A DNA stretch of 64,000 bases from contig JAWZYU010000025.1 of assembly GCA_038380435.1 (NCBI GenBank), positions 26,326,707 to 26,390,706 on the forward strand, given 5' to 3'. Each line of letters begins with the position of its first letter. The first letter of the stretch is position 1. The notes below the pieces were generated by a model. That model made no database searches. It was not told the origin of the DNA and was given only the letters and a program-made list of their open reading frames with translations. Positions 1 through 10,259 of this stretch are shown here, piece after piece. This DNA comes from Ryuthela nishihirai (Eukaryota; Arthropoda; Arachnida; Araneae; Heptathelidae). Both the position numbers and the translations under genes were made by a program.

Positions 1-55
1 GCACACAGGACCACGACATTACGCCCCATCCAGCGGCCTTTTCAAATGCATACAC
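1..55 (-). repeat. SINE-B fragment, cut by window edge
   Basis: The first bases match, in reverse orientation, the middle of the SINE-B family seen complete at 51420-51809 (the CACACAGGACCACG and CGGCCTTT blocks). It is diverged and has neither end. Confidence 0.6.
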
Positions 56-117
56 TATCTGGCTTGGACAGCTTTCCAACGAAAAGAGGGGAATTTAACA
101 ATGGGTAATCCACGAAT

Positions 118-148
118 GTGGGCGTGGGTTCGAATCCCACTTCTGACA
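118..148 (+). pseudogene. 3' half of a tRNA-Leu (T arm and acceptor end only)
   Basis: This stretch matches the end of a eukaryotic tRNA-Leu: a T arm with GGGTTCGAATCCC and the acceptor strand TTCTGACA. No 5' half (GTCAG...GGCCGAGTGG) precedes it, so it cannot fold as a tRNA. Its last 15 bases are the exact complement of the primer-binding site of the LTR element at 22763-22780. It is a tRNA fragment or retroelement relic, not a functional tRNA. Confidence 0.6.
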
Positions 149-159
149 CAAATTAGCCC

Positions 160-368
160 GTCCCATGGCCGAGTGGTTAGCGCGCTTCACTACTGACCTA
201 AGGGACCTGGGTTCGAGTCCCGGGTAAGGCATGGATGTACGTGTCGTTTTTCTGCTGAGGTCCTGCCATCCTCTCAGACCTTGTACTCTGGCATATAAAC
301 TGACAGGCTCCTGTCAGACCTCTGTGGCAAGCAGCTGCTTGAGGGGGTATTTATTTATTTATTATTTA
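160..368 (+). repeat. SINE-A, near full length
   Basis: This is a tRNA-derived SINE. It has an A-box-like GGCCGAGTGGTTAGCGCGC, a B-box GGGTTCGAGTCCC, the body TTTTTCTGCTGAGGTCCTGC and the tail GCAAGCAGCTGCTTGAGG, followed by TTTA repeats. The class-II-like D arm (GCCGAGTGGTTAG) suggests a tRNA-Ser or tRNA-Leu ancestor. Confidence 0.85.
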
Positions 369-683
369 TAAATTGTTGAGTAATGCAATTAATGTATAAA
401 TTTTCTGTTATGAAACATGAGAAGGAAAATAATTTATGATCATATTGCTAAATAATTTAAAAAACTAGAGATGTGTAATTAGATTTTTAAAAAGATTAAC
501 GCACTTAAATTTTGCTTATTGCTAAATTTCCCTCCTTTCGCTTGAAAGTTGTCCAGTATTATCCAGGAGAATTTGGCACAGCGGAGTAAACAGTGACGTA
601 ACTAGGAGCTGAAGGGCCTTTGGTAAAGTTGATGGGCTGCGTACCTTCATTACTTTTTATTTTCTATACTCCTATTGCTTTTA
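369..683. other. AT-rich spacer
   Basis: No open frame, RNA or repeat was recognised in this spacer between two SINE-A copies. Confidence 0.5.
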
Positions 684-880
684 CCGTCCCGTGGCCGAGT
701 GGTTAGCACGCTTGGCTACTGATTTAAGGGACCTGGGTTCGAACCCCGGATAAAGTATGGACGTTTGTGTTGTTTTTCTGCTGAGGTCCTGCCAACCTCT
801 CAGACCTTCCATTATGGCATATAAACGGACAGGCCTCTGTGGCAAGCAGCTGCTTGAGGGGGTATTTATTATTTATTTAT
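684..880 (+). repeat. SINE-A with small internal deletion
   Basis: The same head and tail blocks as the copy at 160-368 are present. About a dozen bases of the CTCCTGTCAGAC stretch are missing before the terminal CTCTGTGGCAAGCAGC block. Confidence 0.85.
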
Positions 881-1016
881 TGCTTTTCGTTCGTTATTTG
901 TCGGTGTGTTAGTTTCTCGAAAAGGCTGTTCGAACAGATTTTTCGAACGTGACGGATTACTTAATCATTTATGTGTCAAATGAAATCTTAATGACTCGGG
1001 GAATGTCAGATAAAAT

Positions 1017-1131
1017 GAATAAATAAATAAATAAATATTCCCCCAAGCAGCTTGTTTGCCACAGAGGTCTGATAGGAACCTGTCAGTTTATACTCCATAG
1101 TGGAAGGTCTGTGAGGATGGCGGGACCTCAG
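1017..1131 (-). repeat. SINE-A 3' fragment
   Basis: This is a reverse-oriented tail of SINE-A (AAATAAATA, CAAGCAGCT, CCACAGAGGTCTG, ATGGCGGGACCTCA). It abuts the 3' end of the RTE-like LINE at 1133 and lacks its tRNA-like head. Confidence 0.75.
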
Positions 1132-1132
1132 A

Positions 1133-2028
1133 CATACATGCAAAATCCTCATGCAGCCATGGGCTACGGAGGTCCAACCAGACCGTGCAATATAGTTCTC
1201 CAAGCATATCTGTCCTGAGCTAAATCTTCTGCACCTGGCCACTGCACACCAATTCTAACAATGTCCTGTTTGACATTGTCTGGCCACTGCACACCAATTC
1301 TAACAATGTCCTGTTTGACATTGTCCGCCCACCGCATCCTAGGTCTCCCCTTCTTTCTGAGGCCTTTAGGCACACTGTTCATAACCCTATTCGCCAATCT
1401 ATAATTATTCATACGGGCAACATGGCCAAACCAACGGAGTCTCTCTCCGCACAATATGCTGCTTAAAGGAGGTTGCAGACTCCTTTGCCTAACCTCATTA
1501 TTAGTTACAAAGTTAAATCATCTAATAGCCAAAGATAGTACGTAAGCATCTAGAATCAAAAGCATATAGTTTCTTGTTAACTTGCTTACAAAGTGTCCAA
1601 GTTTCTTGTTAACTTGCTTACAAAGTGTCCAAGTTTCGTTACCATAACTAACCCTAGAAAGAATAAATCTATTATTCAGTCTAATTTTAATCTTTAGGTG
1701 TATACGCCTATTTCTCCACACTCTCCATAGATTCTTAAAAGTCCCGGCAGCAATCCCTATACGTCTGTTAATCTCATGCCACTCATCACCAGCATCTGTT
1801 CCATAGCTCCCAAGATAATTAAACTGTGACACCTGCTCAAGACTGCACTCGTTCAGATTAACTGAATCACAGCCTGCTTGACCAATTTTCATCACTTTAG
1901 TTCTATCTCTGTTTATCACCAAACTATTCTACTACCAATCTCATCAACAGTTCCAATGAAAGAGTTCATCTCATCATCATCATTTGTCAAAAGGATCAAA
2001 TCATGAGCATAATCTAAATCAGAGATTT
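1133..2028 (-). mobile_element. RTE-like LINE, 3' part of reverse transcriptase ORF (broken)
   Basis: Reverse-strand frames give the C-terminal half of a non-LTR reverse transcriptase. There is a YADD-like box mutated to YAHD near 2010, then NRDRTKVMKIGQ, YLGSYGTDAGDEWHEINRRI and a final RLRWFGHVARMNNYRLANR / GRPRMRWADN segment. That C-terminal segment is typical of RTE-type LINEs. Two small in-frame-looking tandem duplications are present: 42 bp around 1237-1324, and about 33 bp around 1567-1632. Frameshifts separate the pieces, so it is dead. The 5' end and endonuclease are missing. The same family is seen with its endonuclease at 34.5 and 61.4 kb. Confidence 0.8.
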
Positions 2029-2159
2029 AGAAATCTCTTGACCAGTGCTCTATAGTTATTGAATAACATTGCTTTGCTTAATGCCGTTGCTCCGTGTGCT
2101 GGTGAAGTTTTTCATATATGAAGCCCAGAAAAAGTGAAGAGATATCGATAGAAAAAGAA

Positions 2160-2365
2160 TGAAAAAGAATATTGGTGTGGGTGATGTTAAGAACGCGAGG
2201 TCGGACATTCAGATCCCAGTCCTGGCCGGTTCTGTGCCTCATCACTGGGGATTGGTACACAACTCTCTTTCCTGTACTACCATTTACAGACCGGTAACTG
2301 CTCCTTGTCAGTCCTCTGTGGCAAGCAACTGCTTGACAGGATATTTATATTCTTATTTAATGTCA
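2160..2365 (+). repeat. Diverged SINE sharing the SINE-A tail
   Basis: The last 70 bases (CTGTCAGTCCTCTGTGGCAAGC-like, then TGCTTGA and TATTTATA) are SINE-A tail. The upstream part, with GATCCCAGTCCTGG, differs from the usual head, so this is either a very diverged copy or a different SINE head on the same tail. Confidence 0.45.
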
Positions 2366-2930
2366 TAGGCTGCAAAAAAATGAAACCCCACGCCTTCCCC
2401 CCCGCCCCCTACGAAGGGGAAATATGAAAACGATTGTTTCTCTATATCTCCAGAACGCGAGTGGCAAAAGTAACAAGCTGCACGTCAAATGAAAGCTTGT
2501 GATATGGGGAATGTTACAGATAGAAAAATTCTGCCCCTCCCCGTTTCTTCCTCCCTAAAAAAAGGGGGAAACACGAAAACGATTTTACCGCTATATCTTC
2601 CGAACGTAAGGGCCTGCAATTGCGAGTTATGTGTCAAATGAAAGCTTATATGAGGACCGCCGTAGATTGTTTCGAATTTCCCTTCACTATTCTTCCCCCC
2701 CCCCCTCCGAAAGAAAGAGGGGATTTTTCGCTGGGATGTTCCTTAACGAGTTATATCTGAAATTAAAGCCTGTGACATTTCCGATGTCATGGACTACCTT
2801 AAACACGCCTCCAAAACAGGAGAAGGAAAAATGTGGCTGAGGTTTATAAGTCATATCTCAAATGAAAGTTTCTGAAGGTAGGTGTTTTTAGTGACAAAGA
2901 AAAGGTATAAATAAATTGACTATCTTCCTA
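2366..2930 (+). repeat. Tandem modules of the fold-back repeat family
   Basis: Three roughly 130-bp modules repeat: a C-rich/A-rich stretch, ATATCTCCAGAACGCGAG, then TGTCAAATGAAAGCTT and a GGGGAATG box. The same modules recur at 55.3-55.7 kb (reversed), 57.7-58.9 kb and 59.3-59.6 kb. The block ends in AGGTAGGTGTTTTTAGTGAC like those copies. The hairpin core is not seen here. Confidence 0.6.
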
Positions 2931-2943
2931 TATGCGCCCTAAA

Positions 2944-3180
2944 GTAGCCTCCCGTCAATGCCATCCAGCATGTTCTTTAAAGTATAAAGGGTATGGCTCT
3001 CCTGCACACGGTGCCACGTCTTAACGTTCCATCCGACGGACTGCGGCCTTTCCAAGCCCATCGGTGTGCCCTACTGACCGTGGGCAGGGCGATTCACGGA
3101 GATAAATTTCGACGTTGGTAAAGGTGGGACTCGAACCTGGGAGATTACAAGCAGGCGTGCTACAGGTTGAGTCACCCCCC
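2944..3180 (-). repeat. SINE-B, 3'-truncated and diverged
   Basis: This is a reverse copy running from the TAGCCTCCCGTCAA block to a tRNA-like head (ACTCGAACCTGGGA; GAGTCACCCCCC). The terminal tail (GTGCCGCTCAGAGGT) is missing. Confidence 0.75.
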
Positions 3181-3443
3181 AACCCAATTCCTTTCTATAA
3201 TGGAAGTGAGAGTTAGTTTTGAAGTTCGAATTGAGCTGTTCATAGTCAGTCGATTTGTGTATTTTTACAAATATTATAGTAGTTTTTCGTATTCATGTGA
3301 CATGGTGGTAAAATTAATCATTTTAGTTCTCAACTATTAGTGCTTTCAAGTGTATTTTAGTGGCGACTTCGCTTCCAGGCATTGTTTTTTAGGAAGTGTA
3401 GAGAATCTTAGGTACATTTCACAGGTTGTGTGACAACATTAGG

Positions 3444-3829
3444 GTTGGGTTGTTTTACCTCTGAGCGGCACTTTTTTGCACACCATGGGCTAAATGGCCA
3501 GGTCACATGGACCTCGAAGGCTCAGAGAAGGTTGGGGGGAGGGGACCCACTGGAACAGCTGTTGGGAGACAGATGGTAGCCTCCCGTCAAGGCCATCCAG
3601 CGTGTTCTTTAACATGCACAGGGTATAGCTCTCCCGCACACAGGACCACGGCTTAACGTCTCATCCGACGGACGGCGGCCTTTCCAAGCCCATCGGTGTC
3701 CCCTACTGACCGTGGGCAGGGCGGGGAATTTTGCGGAGATAAATCTCAACGCTGACCCAGCTGGGACTCGAACCTGGGAACTACAGATTACGAGCCTGGC
3801 GCGCTACCGACTGAGCTACCCCCGCCCCA
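3444..3829 (-). repeat. SINE-B, full length, with target-site duplication
   Basis: This is a complete reverse copy from the tail (GGTTGTTTTACCTCTGAGCG) to the head (GAGCTACCCCCGCCCC). It is flanked by the direct repeat ACAACATTAGG at 3433-3443 and 3830-3840, which marks a simple retroposed insertion. Confidence 0.88.
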
Positions 3830-3840
3830 ACAACATTAGG

Positions 3841-4339
3841 AGACACGGTAAAGTTAAACCCTGAAATTGTGTCATGCTGCTAAGTAAATAAAGGTCATTT
3901 GTGTACGTCAAGTAATGCAAGAATGTTATTTCATAAGAACTGACTTATAAAGTTATGTTACGGATTAGAATGTCTGATAACCGAAACTTCTGTTCCATTT
4001 ATATTTGCTACTAAGAATAACTCAGCTAATAATTAGTCATGATTACAGTTAGTCCATTTGATTGTTAGGAGAATTATTTAAGTTTACATATTTCTTGCAA
4101 AAAGAATTGTTTTATCTATTAAATAGATATACTAAATATGAATTTGGTTTATTTGAATCCACTACACAGAACTGTGAAATAAACATTACGGTAAAACTTC
4201 GCAACAATATCATATAGTTTCTAAGGGACTGCCCCGAAAATTAGACTAGAAAAAAATTAGCCCCCGAAAACTAGAAAATTAGACTCGAGCATCCCCTCTC
4301 ACCTCCCCAACCAATAATATTCAAATACGTCAAAATCAA
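3841..4339. other. AT-rich spacer
   Basis: Nothing recognised beyond short A/T runs. There is no coding frame of note. Confidence 0.5.
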
Positions 4340-4352
4340 ATTCCCATTTAGA

Positions 4353-5091
4353 GGGGCGGGAGTGGCTCAGTCGGTAGCGCGCCAGGCTAGTAGTTCAGTG
4401 TTGAGACTTATATCCGCAAAACTCCTCGCCCTGCCCACGGTCAGTAGGGGACACCGATAGACTTGGAAAGGCCGCCGTCCGTCGGATGGGACTTTATGTC
4501 GTGGCTCCGTGTGCGGGAGAGCTATACCTTGTGCACGTTAAAGAACACACTGGATGACCTTGACGGGAGGAGGGGCGGGAGTGGCTCAGTCGGTAGCGCG
4601 CCAGGCTCGTAATCTGTAGTTCCCAGGTTCGAGTCCCAGCTGGGTCAGCGTTGAGATTTATCTCCGCAAAATTCCCGCCCTGCCCACGGTCCGTAGGGGA
4701 CACCGATGGGCTTGGAAAGGCCGCCGTCCGTCGTATGAGATGTTAAGCCGTGGCCCCGTGTGTGAGAGAGCCATACCCTGTGCACGTTAAAGAACACGCT
4801 GGATGGCCTTGACGGGAGGTTACCATCTGTCTCCCAACAGCTGTTCCAGTGGGTCCCCTCCCCCAACCTTCTCTGAGCCTTCGGGGTCCATGTGACCTGG
4901 GCATTTAGCCCATGGTGTACAAAAAAGTGCCGCTCAGAGGTAAAACAACCCAACCCAACCTTGATGGGAGACTACCATCTGTCTACCAACAGCTGTTCCA
5001 GTGGGTCCCCAACCTTCTCTGAGCTTTCGGAGTCCTTGTGACCTGGCCATTTAGCCCATGGTGTGTAAAAAAAGTGCCGCTCAGAGGTAAA
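4353..5091 (+). repeat. SINE-B (outer copy) split by a second SINE-B
   Basis: The head part lies at 4353-4571 and the tail resumes at about 4959-5091. The outer copy is flanked by near-identical direct repeats, ATTCCCATTTAGA (4340-4352) and ATTCCCCTTTAGA (5092-5104). The B-box region is partly deleted. Confidence 0.82.
4572..4958 (+). repeat. SINE-B (inner copy) nested in another SINE-B
   Basis: A complete head-to-tail copy interrupts the outer element. The outer sequence CCTTGACGGGAG just before it is repeated as CCTTGATGGGAG just after it, consistent with a target-site duplication. Confidence 0.85.
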
Positions 5092-5104
5092 ATTCCCCTT
5101 TAGA

Positions 5105-5640
5105 ATTTTCTGGATATGCAACTACGTACGTAGCAAGAATTATGCTTAATAGTTGCTCTTTTCACGAGACAAGTTCGTTTAATTTTCTAACTTTCATGAA
5201 AACAGAAATTCTGTAGCGAGTTGAACTAGTTTTTATCGTGAACGCAAACTTTCTACTTTTTCTTTACCCCATTTTTTTTTTTCTGGAAAATAATCTTTCC
5301 TTTTTAGCGAAGGATCGAACTCTGGAGAATAAACTAATTTTCGTGTCTTGTGGACTGAACCAGTTTTAGGAACAAATACCTCAACTTAAACTACATAAAG
5401 CTCTTTTTCTGTCGTTATTAAATACGAAGAAACAAAATAGTAATGGAATTCGAAATTAAGTTTTAATCAAAATAGGTCTGTGATAACGCAAAATAAAGAA
5501 CATTTTTCCTACCTAACATTTTTCTTCCGTTTAGCTTACTGGAGAAAGTTTCACCTCTTGAAGAAATTATTGGAGAGAACAAACACGGAATTCTCATTAT
5601 TTTTCCCCGAACAGCATTCTCTATATGAAAAGAGTGAAAC
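5105..5640. other. Spacer, nothing recognised
   Basis: AT-rich sequence with poly-T runs. No gene or repeat family recognised. Confidence 0.5.
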
Positions 5641-5990
5641 ATGAGTGTCGTCCTCAACGTGTGTTCAACGAAGTTTGCCGTCTGGCCGCACATTGACGCC
5701 GAGTACCGAAGGGAGAACAGGGGCACGTAAATATTGATCGGAATGCTTGCCAGTTGGTCGGTTCTTTGACAACGCTCAGTGACTCAGACCAACCCGAATG
5801 GCAAACGATATGTTTTACGAACAGCGTGCTGGTGTGGCCCTCCCTCGCAACGGTGATTAATGAACTTGGCCGAGGTGTACACACACCTGGCAGCTGCAAG
5901 TGGTGGTTGATATCACCCCAACAATGCGTACTACTTCAGCTAAACTATAAAACGGTACGCTGAACTTGTGAGTGCTATTTTTGTGCGAAG
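5641..5990 (+). promoter_or_regulatory. GC-richer island with a TATA box (candidate promoter or solo LTR)
   Basis: The base composition is clearly less AT-rich than its surroundings and contains several CpGs. A TATAAAA box lies at 5946-5952. No SINE or LINE similarity was seen. The short frames on both strands look incidental. It could be a host promoter or the regulatory part of an unrecognised LTR; the evidence is composition plus one motif. Confidence 0.2.
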
Positions 5991-6372
5991 ATTAATTCCA
6001 AAAAAACATAAACAATGATTTTTTTGCCAAAAAAATTGTCTTGTTTGGGCATGCTATCGGGGAATGTGTCCTTGAAAAGTCTGTCGCAAATATTTGAGAG
6101 TTATAAGGAATGTAATGTTTGTGGTTATATATAGTTCAAAACTGTTTGCTGACAAAACATTTTTATGTTTGTGTTTCAGTTGCGTGTTGCTTGAAATTTT
6201 AGTGGGCATGGTGAACAAGATTCTACTTTGAGAATAGAAGTGATTTTATTGCTGTTCATCATAGGCTCGGCGCACGGGTGGGGGGAGTAAGTGCGATAGT
6301 TGTCCCCCCGGAAAAGTAGATCGAAAAATTATGTTGAATAACTATCACCAAATATAAATGTTTTTTTCCTTA

Positions 6373-6692
6373 GGGTTGAGTTATTTTACCTTTGATCAGC
6401 AATTTTTTTGGACAGAATGGGTTAAATGGACAGGTCACAAGGACTCCAAGGGCCCGGAGAAGACTGCGGGAAGGGATAATCTACTGCACAGCTCTTAGAA
6501 CACAGATGGTAGCCTCCCTTCAAGGCCCCTCTAATGTATTCTTCAACGTTCACAAGGAATGGTCTCCATCAGACGAGCCATGGCTTAACCAGCCATCTGA
6601 CGGACGGCGGCTTTTCAGAGCCCATCGGTAGCTCCGTTTTTACAGAGGGCATCTCAATTCTGTCACATGTGGGGCTCGAACCTGGAAACTGC
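6373..6692 (-). repeat. SINE-B, old diverged copy
   Basis: A reverse copy that keeps the order of blocks (TTATTTTACCT, GGTCACAAGGACTCC, ATGGTAGCCTCCC, GACGGACGGCGG, GGGGCTCGAACCTGG) with many substitutions. Its head runs into a poly-A stretch and a second tRNA-like 3' fragment near 6725-6750 (GGGTTCGAATCCCGCC). Confidence 0.75.
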
Positions 6693-6759
6693 AGAAAAAA
6701 AAACTGAAAAAATTTCCAGGAGACGTGGGTTCGAATCCCGCCTACGGCAAAAAACAATT

Positions 6760-8030
6760 TTTTTCAGCTTATTGTTTCATGAGTTACATTTTCTTCCTTT
6801 TTTTTTTGAAAACGAGAAAAGCGCCTTTTTAGATCCCACTTTCATATAAAATGATCGAATTTAGAAAGCATTAAAATTTCACTAATAAACTCACCCTTTG
6901 AGCAAATAATGCTTTGTTTCACGATGATCGAATTGGTAGAGCGCTTCACTACTGATGAGAAGTAAAAACCTGGCCAATAGATTGCTTTCAAACTTTAAAA
7001 ATTACGTGAAATATTCTGGTGGGGAAAAGTCGAAAAAAAATTTTTAGAGTCAAATTTTAGTAAAATGGGTTAAATTAAAAAAAAAAAACATGTATGTCTT
7101 TGTTGTAGATGTTGTAAATTTAGTTTTCAGCTTATTTAAGCAATTTAAGGCATTCTACATTTTGCTTTCTTTTTTAATGCAGTGTAAAATCACATTTTGG
7201 AGTGAACCATGTGAACAAACAACGCAAGCTTAAATGAAAAAAAAATCACGAAAATTCACCCTTTTCGGGGATTTTTAGTTTTATACGTGCGTACTTAGAT
7301 TTTATTTTTCGCAATTTAAAAATGTTTAACTCTATAACAAGACGAACTCAAAAAAGAAGACAAAATGAACTCAGAAAAAAAAGTTTTTATCTGGTATATT
7401 TAAAACTTTCTGACCAATGGACGTGTTTGGTTATTTTGGATTTTCGATCTATAGAGTGCAAAAAAAGCTTCTTTACAAAAAAATGTATACACCCAATTCT
7501 GTTTTTACACGGTAGATGGGTTCTCAAAAAAAAAAAAACCGTGTAAAAAAAATATAGTGCATATAAAAAAATAGAAGATTGATGCCAGACATGAAAACCC
7601 AATACAAATAATAAGTTGTTTTCAAACAAATCATATCAAAATCTTTAATTAAATCTTTATATGATTTTTATTCATTTAAACACTTTTTTTTATTTTATAA
7701 ACTTATAAAGATAATTATATGCACATATATAAAGTAAATTATTCTTCATAAAGAAAATAATATGTCATTAATTCATTTAATGATTTCTTTTTTCTTAGAC
7801 ATCGTTTATACAATAAAAAATACAGCTAGATTCACAAAGGGTGAAAAATATTTCATATGATAGCATAAATTCCGATCAGAGTTTTTAAAAAAAAAAAACA
7901 TTTATCCTGTTTTTTCAAAGACAAAACAGCAAAAAAATAAATCTATTGAAAGAAATCAAAAAGTCGAATATTTCCTTTATGCTGATTGTGTAGTTCTGGT
8001 TGTCTGATTCCAGTAGTAAAATTACTAAGC
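6760..8030. repeat. AT-rich region containing a dispersed repeat
   Basis: Low-complexity A/T sequence. The block at about 7620-7790 (TTTTATTTTATAAACTTATA and an AAGTAAAT...TTCATAAAGAAAATAAT pattern) recurs at 12930-13080. The segment around 7955-8010 (TAGTTCTGGTTGTCTG) recurs at 52150-52195. The phrase ATTCTGTTTTTACACGG at 7497-7513 recurs inverted near 13620. No gene recognised. Confidence 0.55.
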
Positions 8031-8031
8031 A

Positions 8032-9830
8032 ACATAATAATAATAACTTTATTTCCATACACATTTATAGAAACATTACAACACAAAAATTTACCATCAA
8101 GTTTGGATGGAAACTGCAAAGGAAATAACATAAAATAAAATAAACGATTTCAAAATGAAAATAAATAAACTGACAGAAGCATACACTTAACAAATATTTA
8201 TGTATAATATAGGAGTTATATAACAACTCTTACAGATTAAATAAAAAATAAATACTCCCTCAAGCAGCTGCTTGCCACAGAGGTCTGACAGGAGCCTGTC
8301 AGTTTATATGCCATAGTAGAAGGTCTGAGAGGATGGCAGGACCTCAGCAGAAAAACAACACGAACAGCCATGCCTTACACGGGGCTCGAACCCAAGTCCT
8401 TTAGATCAGTAGCCAAGCGCGCTAACCACTCGACCTTACAAAAACAAAATTCTGCTGTAAACGAAAATCTCAGGCAATGGAAAAAAAATAAACTAAGAAA
8501 TTACATTAAAAGCGTCTTCAATATCATCAGTATTTACAAAATAAAATTTGTTTTTTTTTCTTAAAATTACATTCACTTTTTTCTTCTTTTATACTATTAG
8601 GTAAAGAATTATATAATTCTGGTGCAATAAAATTAAAAATGCTTCTGCATGATTTCTTTCCTTGATTTCATAACATGAAACATGTTTGTTGAATATCTGG
8701 TATCATATGGGATAAACCGTTTTTCAAACCAATTGTTGTTCTTATATAGAAATAAAAGACTTCTATATAAATATAACTTTCTCAAGGGTAATATATCATT
8801 GCTTATGTAATGATAATTTACATTGCTAATATTGCTATTTGAAACTAGTTTTACAATTTTGTTTTGTAATTTCACTATAGGTTATATATTTAATCTCGCC
8901 TCCCCCCCCCCCAAACAAGTGATTTAATAGTTTAAAATTGGATGAACCCAAGCGAAATAAACTAAAATTAACAACTTGTTATGAGAACATGATTTAAGAT
9001 AATATAACTTGTGCAAAATGAATCTTAATTTTTTACACACCGTATCTACATGTTTCTTCCATTTTAGATTTTGATCAACATAACTGCCTAGATATTTAAC
9101 ACATTCGACCTGTTCAATACACATCCATTTACCAAATTTACAACCAGAATTATGGTATTTTATGACAATCTCTTTACTTATATTCATCAAGCCAAAATAG
9201 ACAAAATTTGTTTTATCCACATTTATTTCCAGTTTATTTCTACTAAACCCAGTCTCTTAGGCTTTTTAAATCATTGTTAATCATAAATAATAACTCATTA
9301 TTAGTTTCAATCGAGTACATTATTGCTGTGTCATCCGCATAAGCTGTGATTTTCTCGAATAAATTTAAATTGCAAAAATCATTAACATATATTAAAAACG
9401 ATACTGGCCCAAGACTACAACTTTCTGGTACACCACCATACAAAACATGCATATTACTTTCTAGTTTTATTTATAGCCACATATTGTCTCCTGTTTTGCA
9501 AATATGTTTTAAACCAACTGAATGCAAGTCTCCTTATTCCTATTATACTTTATTCTGCATTAAAAATTTCATGATTTATTGTGTCGAAAGCTTTTTTTAT
9601 GTCAATAAATAAGGCTAAAGATTTCCTGTGTTCATTTACACTGTTATAGATGTTGCCGGTAAGTTGTAACATAGCATGTTCTGTACCCATTTTATCTCTA
9701 AACCCAAACTGTTTATTTGATAAGAAATTTTATTTCGATAAAAATGTAATTAATCTTTGTTTCATTAGTTTTTCAATTATTTTTCAAAAGACAGGGAATA
9801 TTAAATTGGTCTATAACACTGGGCAACACA
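8032..9830 (-). mobile_element. Jockey/CR1-like LINE, RT domain to 3' end (broken)
   Basis: Reverse-strand frames in order from 9830 down show a finger/palm segment with KQFGFRDKMGTEHA, then DIKKAFDTINHEI, then GPVSFLIYVNDF, then AYADDTAIMYS (the catalytic YADD, intact), then VKYLGSYVDQNLKWKKHVD, then a C-terminal region with NDILPLRKLYLYRSLLFLYKN and FNFIAPELYNSLPNS. Stops and frameshifts separate them. The 3' end is an AATAAAG followed by TTA repeats at about 8032-8060. The 5' half with the endonuclease is missing. SINE-A sits inside the 3' region. Confidence 0.8.
8243..8436 (-). repeat. SINE-A inside the LINE 3' region
   Basis: Near-complete reverse copy from the AAATACTCCCTCAAGCAGC tail to the head (GCGCGCTAACCACTCGACC). 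It is younger than the LINE it sits in. Confidence 0.85.
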
Positions 9831-10259
9831 CAAATAGGCTTTGAAATGAAAATAGCCTATCTTTACTAATTTCGAGGTGCTGAACACGAAAATGATAATA
9901 AAATTTGTCTATTGGCTCTTGTTTAGGAGAGACAGAGATGATCATGTATAAACGATTCAGTCCGCATTGAGTACATAGCTAACCATTTCGCAGCGCTGTA
10001 TTTTAAACTCCAGATTGCAACATATTGCGTTGTATTGCATCAGTCCGCCATACACACAACCCCCCAGATATTGCATCATTGTCTGATGCAATGTAGTTGA
10101 GTCATAACACCGTTGCATTATGATCGCGGACAAAAGATGATGCAATCGTTAGTTGTAAGCGACGTCTCGTAGGGTGAGCAAGTCTTGAGTGACTCCCAAT
10201 TACCCCTGAGTCATAAGTACAACACAAGTGATCCTTGCAGTTTTAATCCAGCAGTAGTG
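9831..10259. other. Spacer upstream of the multicopy gene remnant
   Basis: Between 10010 and 10150 the word TGCAAT or its complement recurs several times (GTTGCATTATGATCGC, GATGCAATCG). Otherwise nothing is recognised. Confidence 0.35.

Noticed and set aside
160..232. SINE-A heads as functional tRNA genes
   Set aside because: They are always followed by the same SINE body and tail, and the arms pair poorly; they are tRNA-derived promoters of the SINE.
4645..4953. Open frames of 60-190 codons inside SINE-B copies (also 31236-31811, 34060-34404, 51539-51817)
   Set aside because: The same peptide recurs wherever SINE-B occurs. SINEs are Pol III transcribed and non-coding; the frames are a by-product of their GC-rich sequence.
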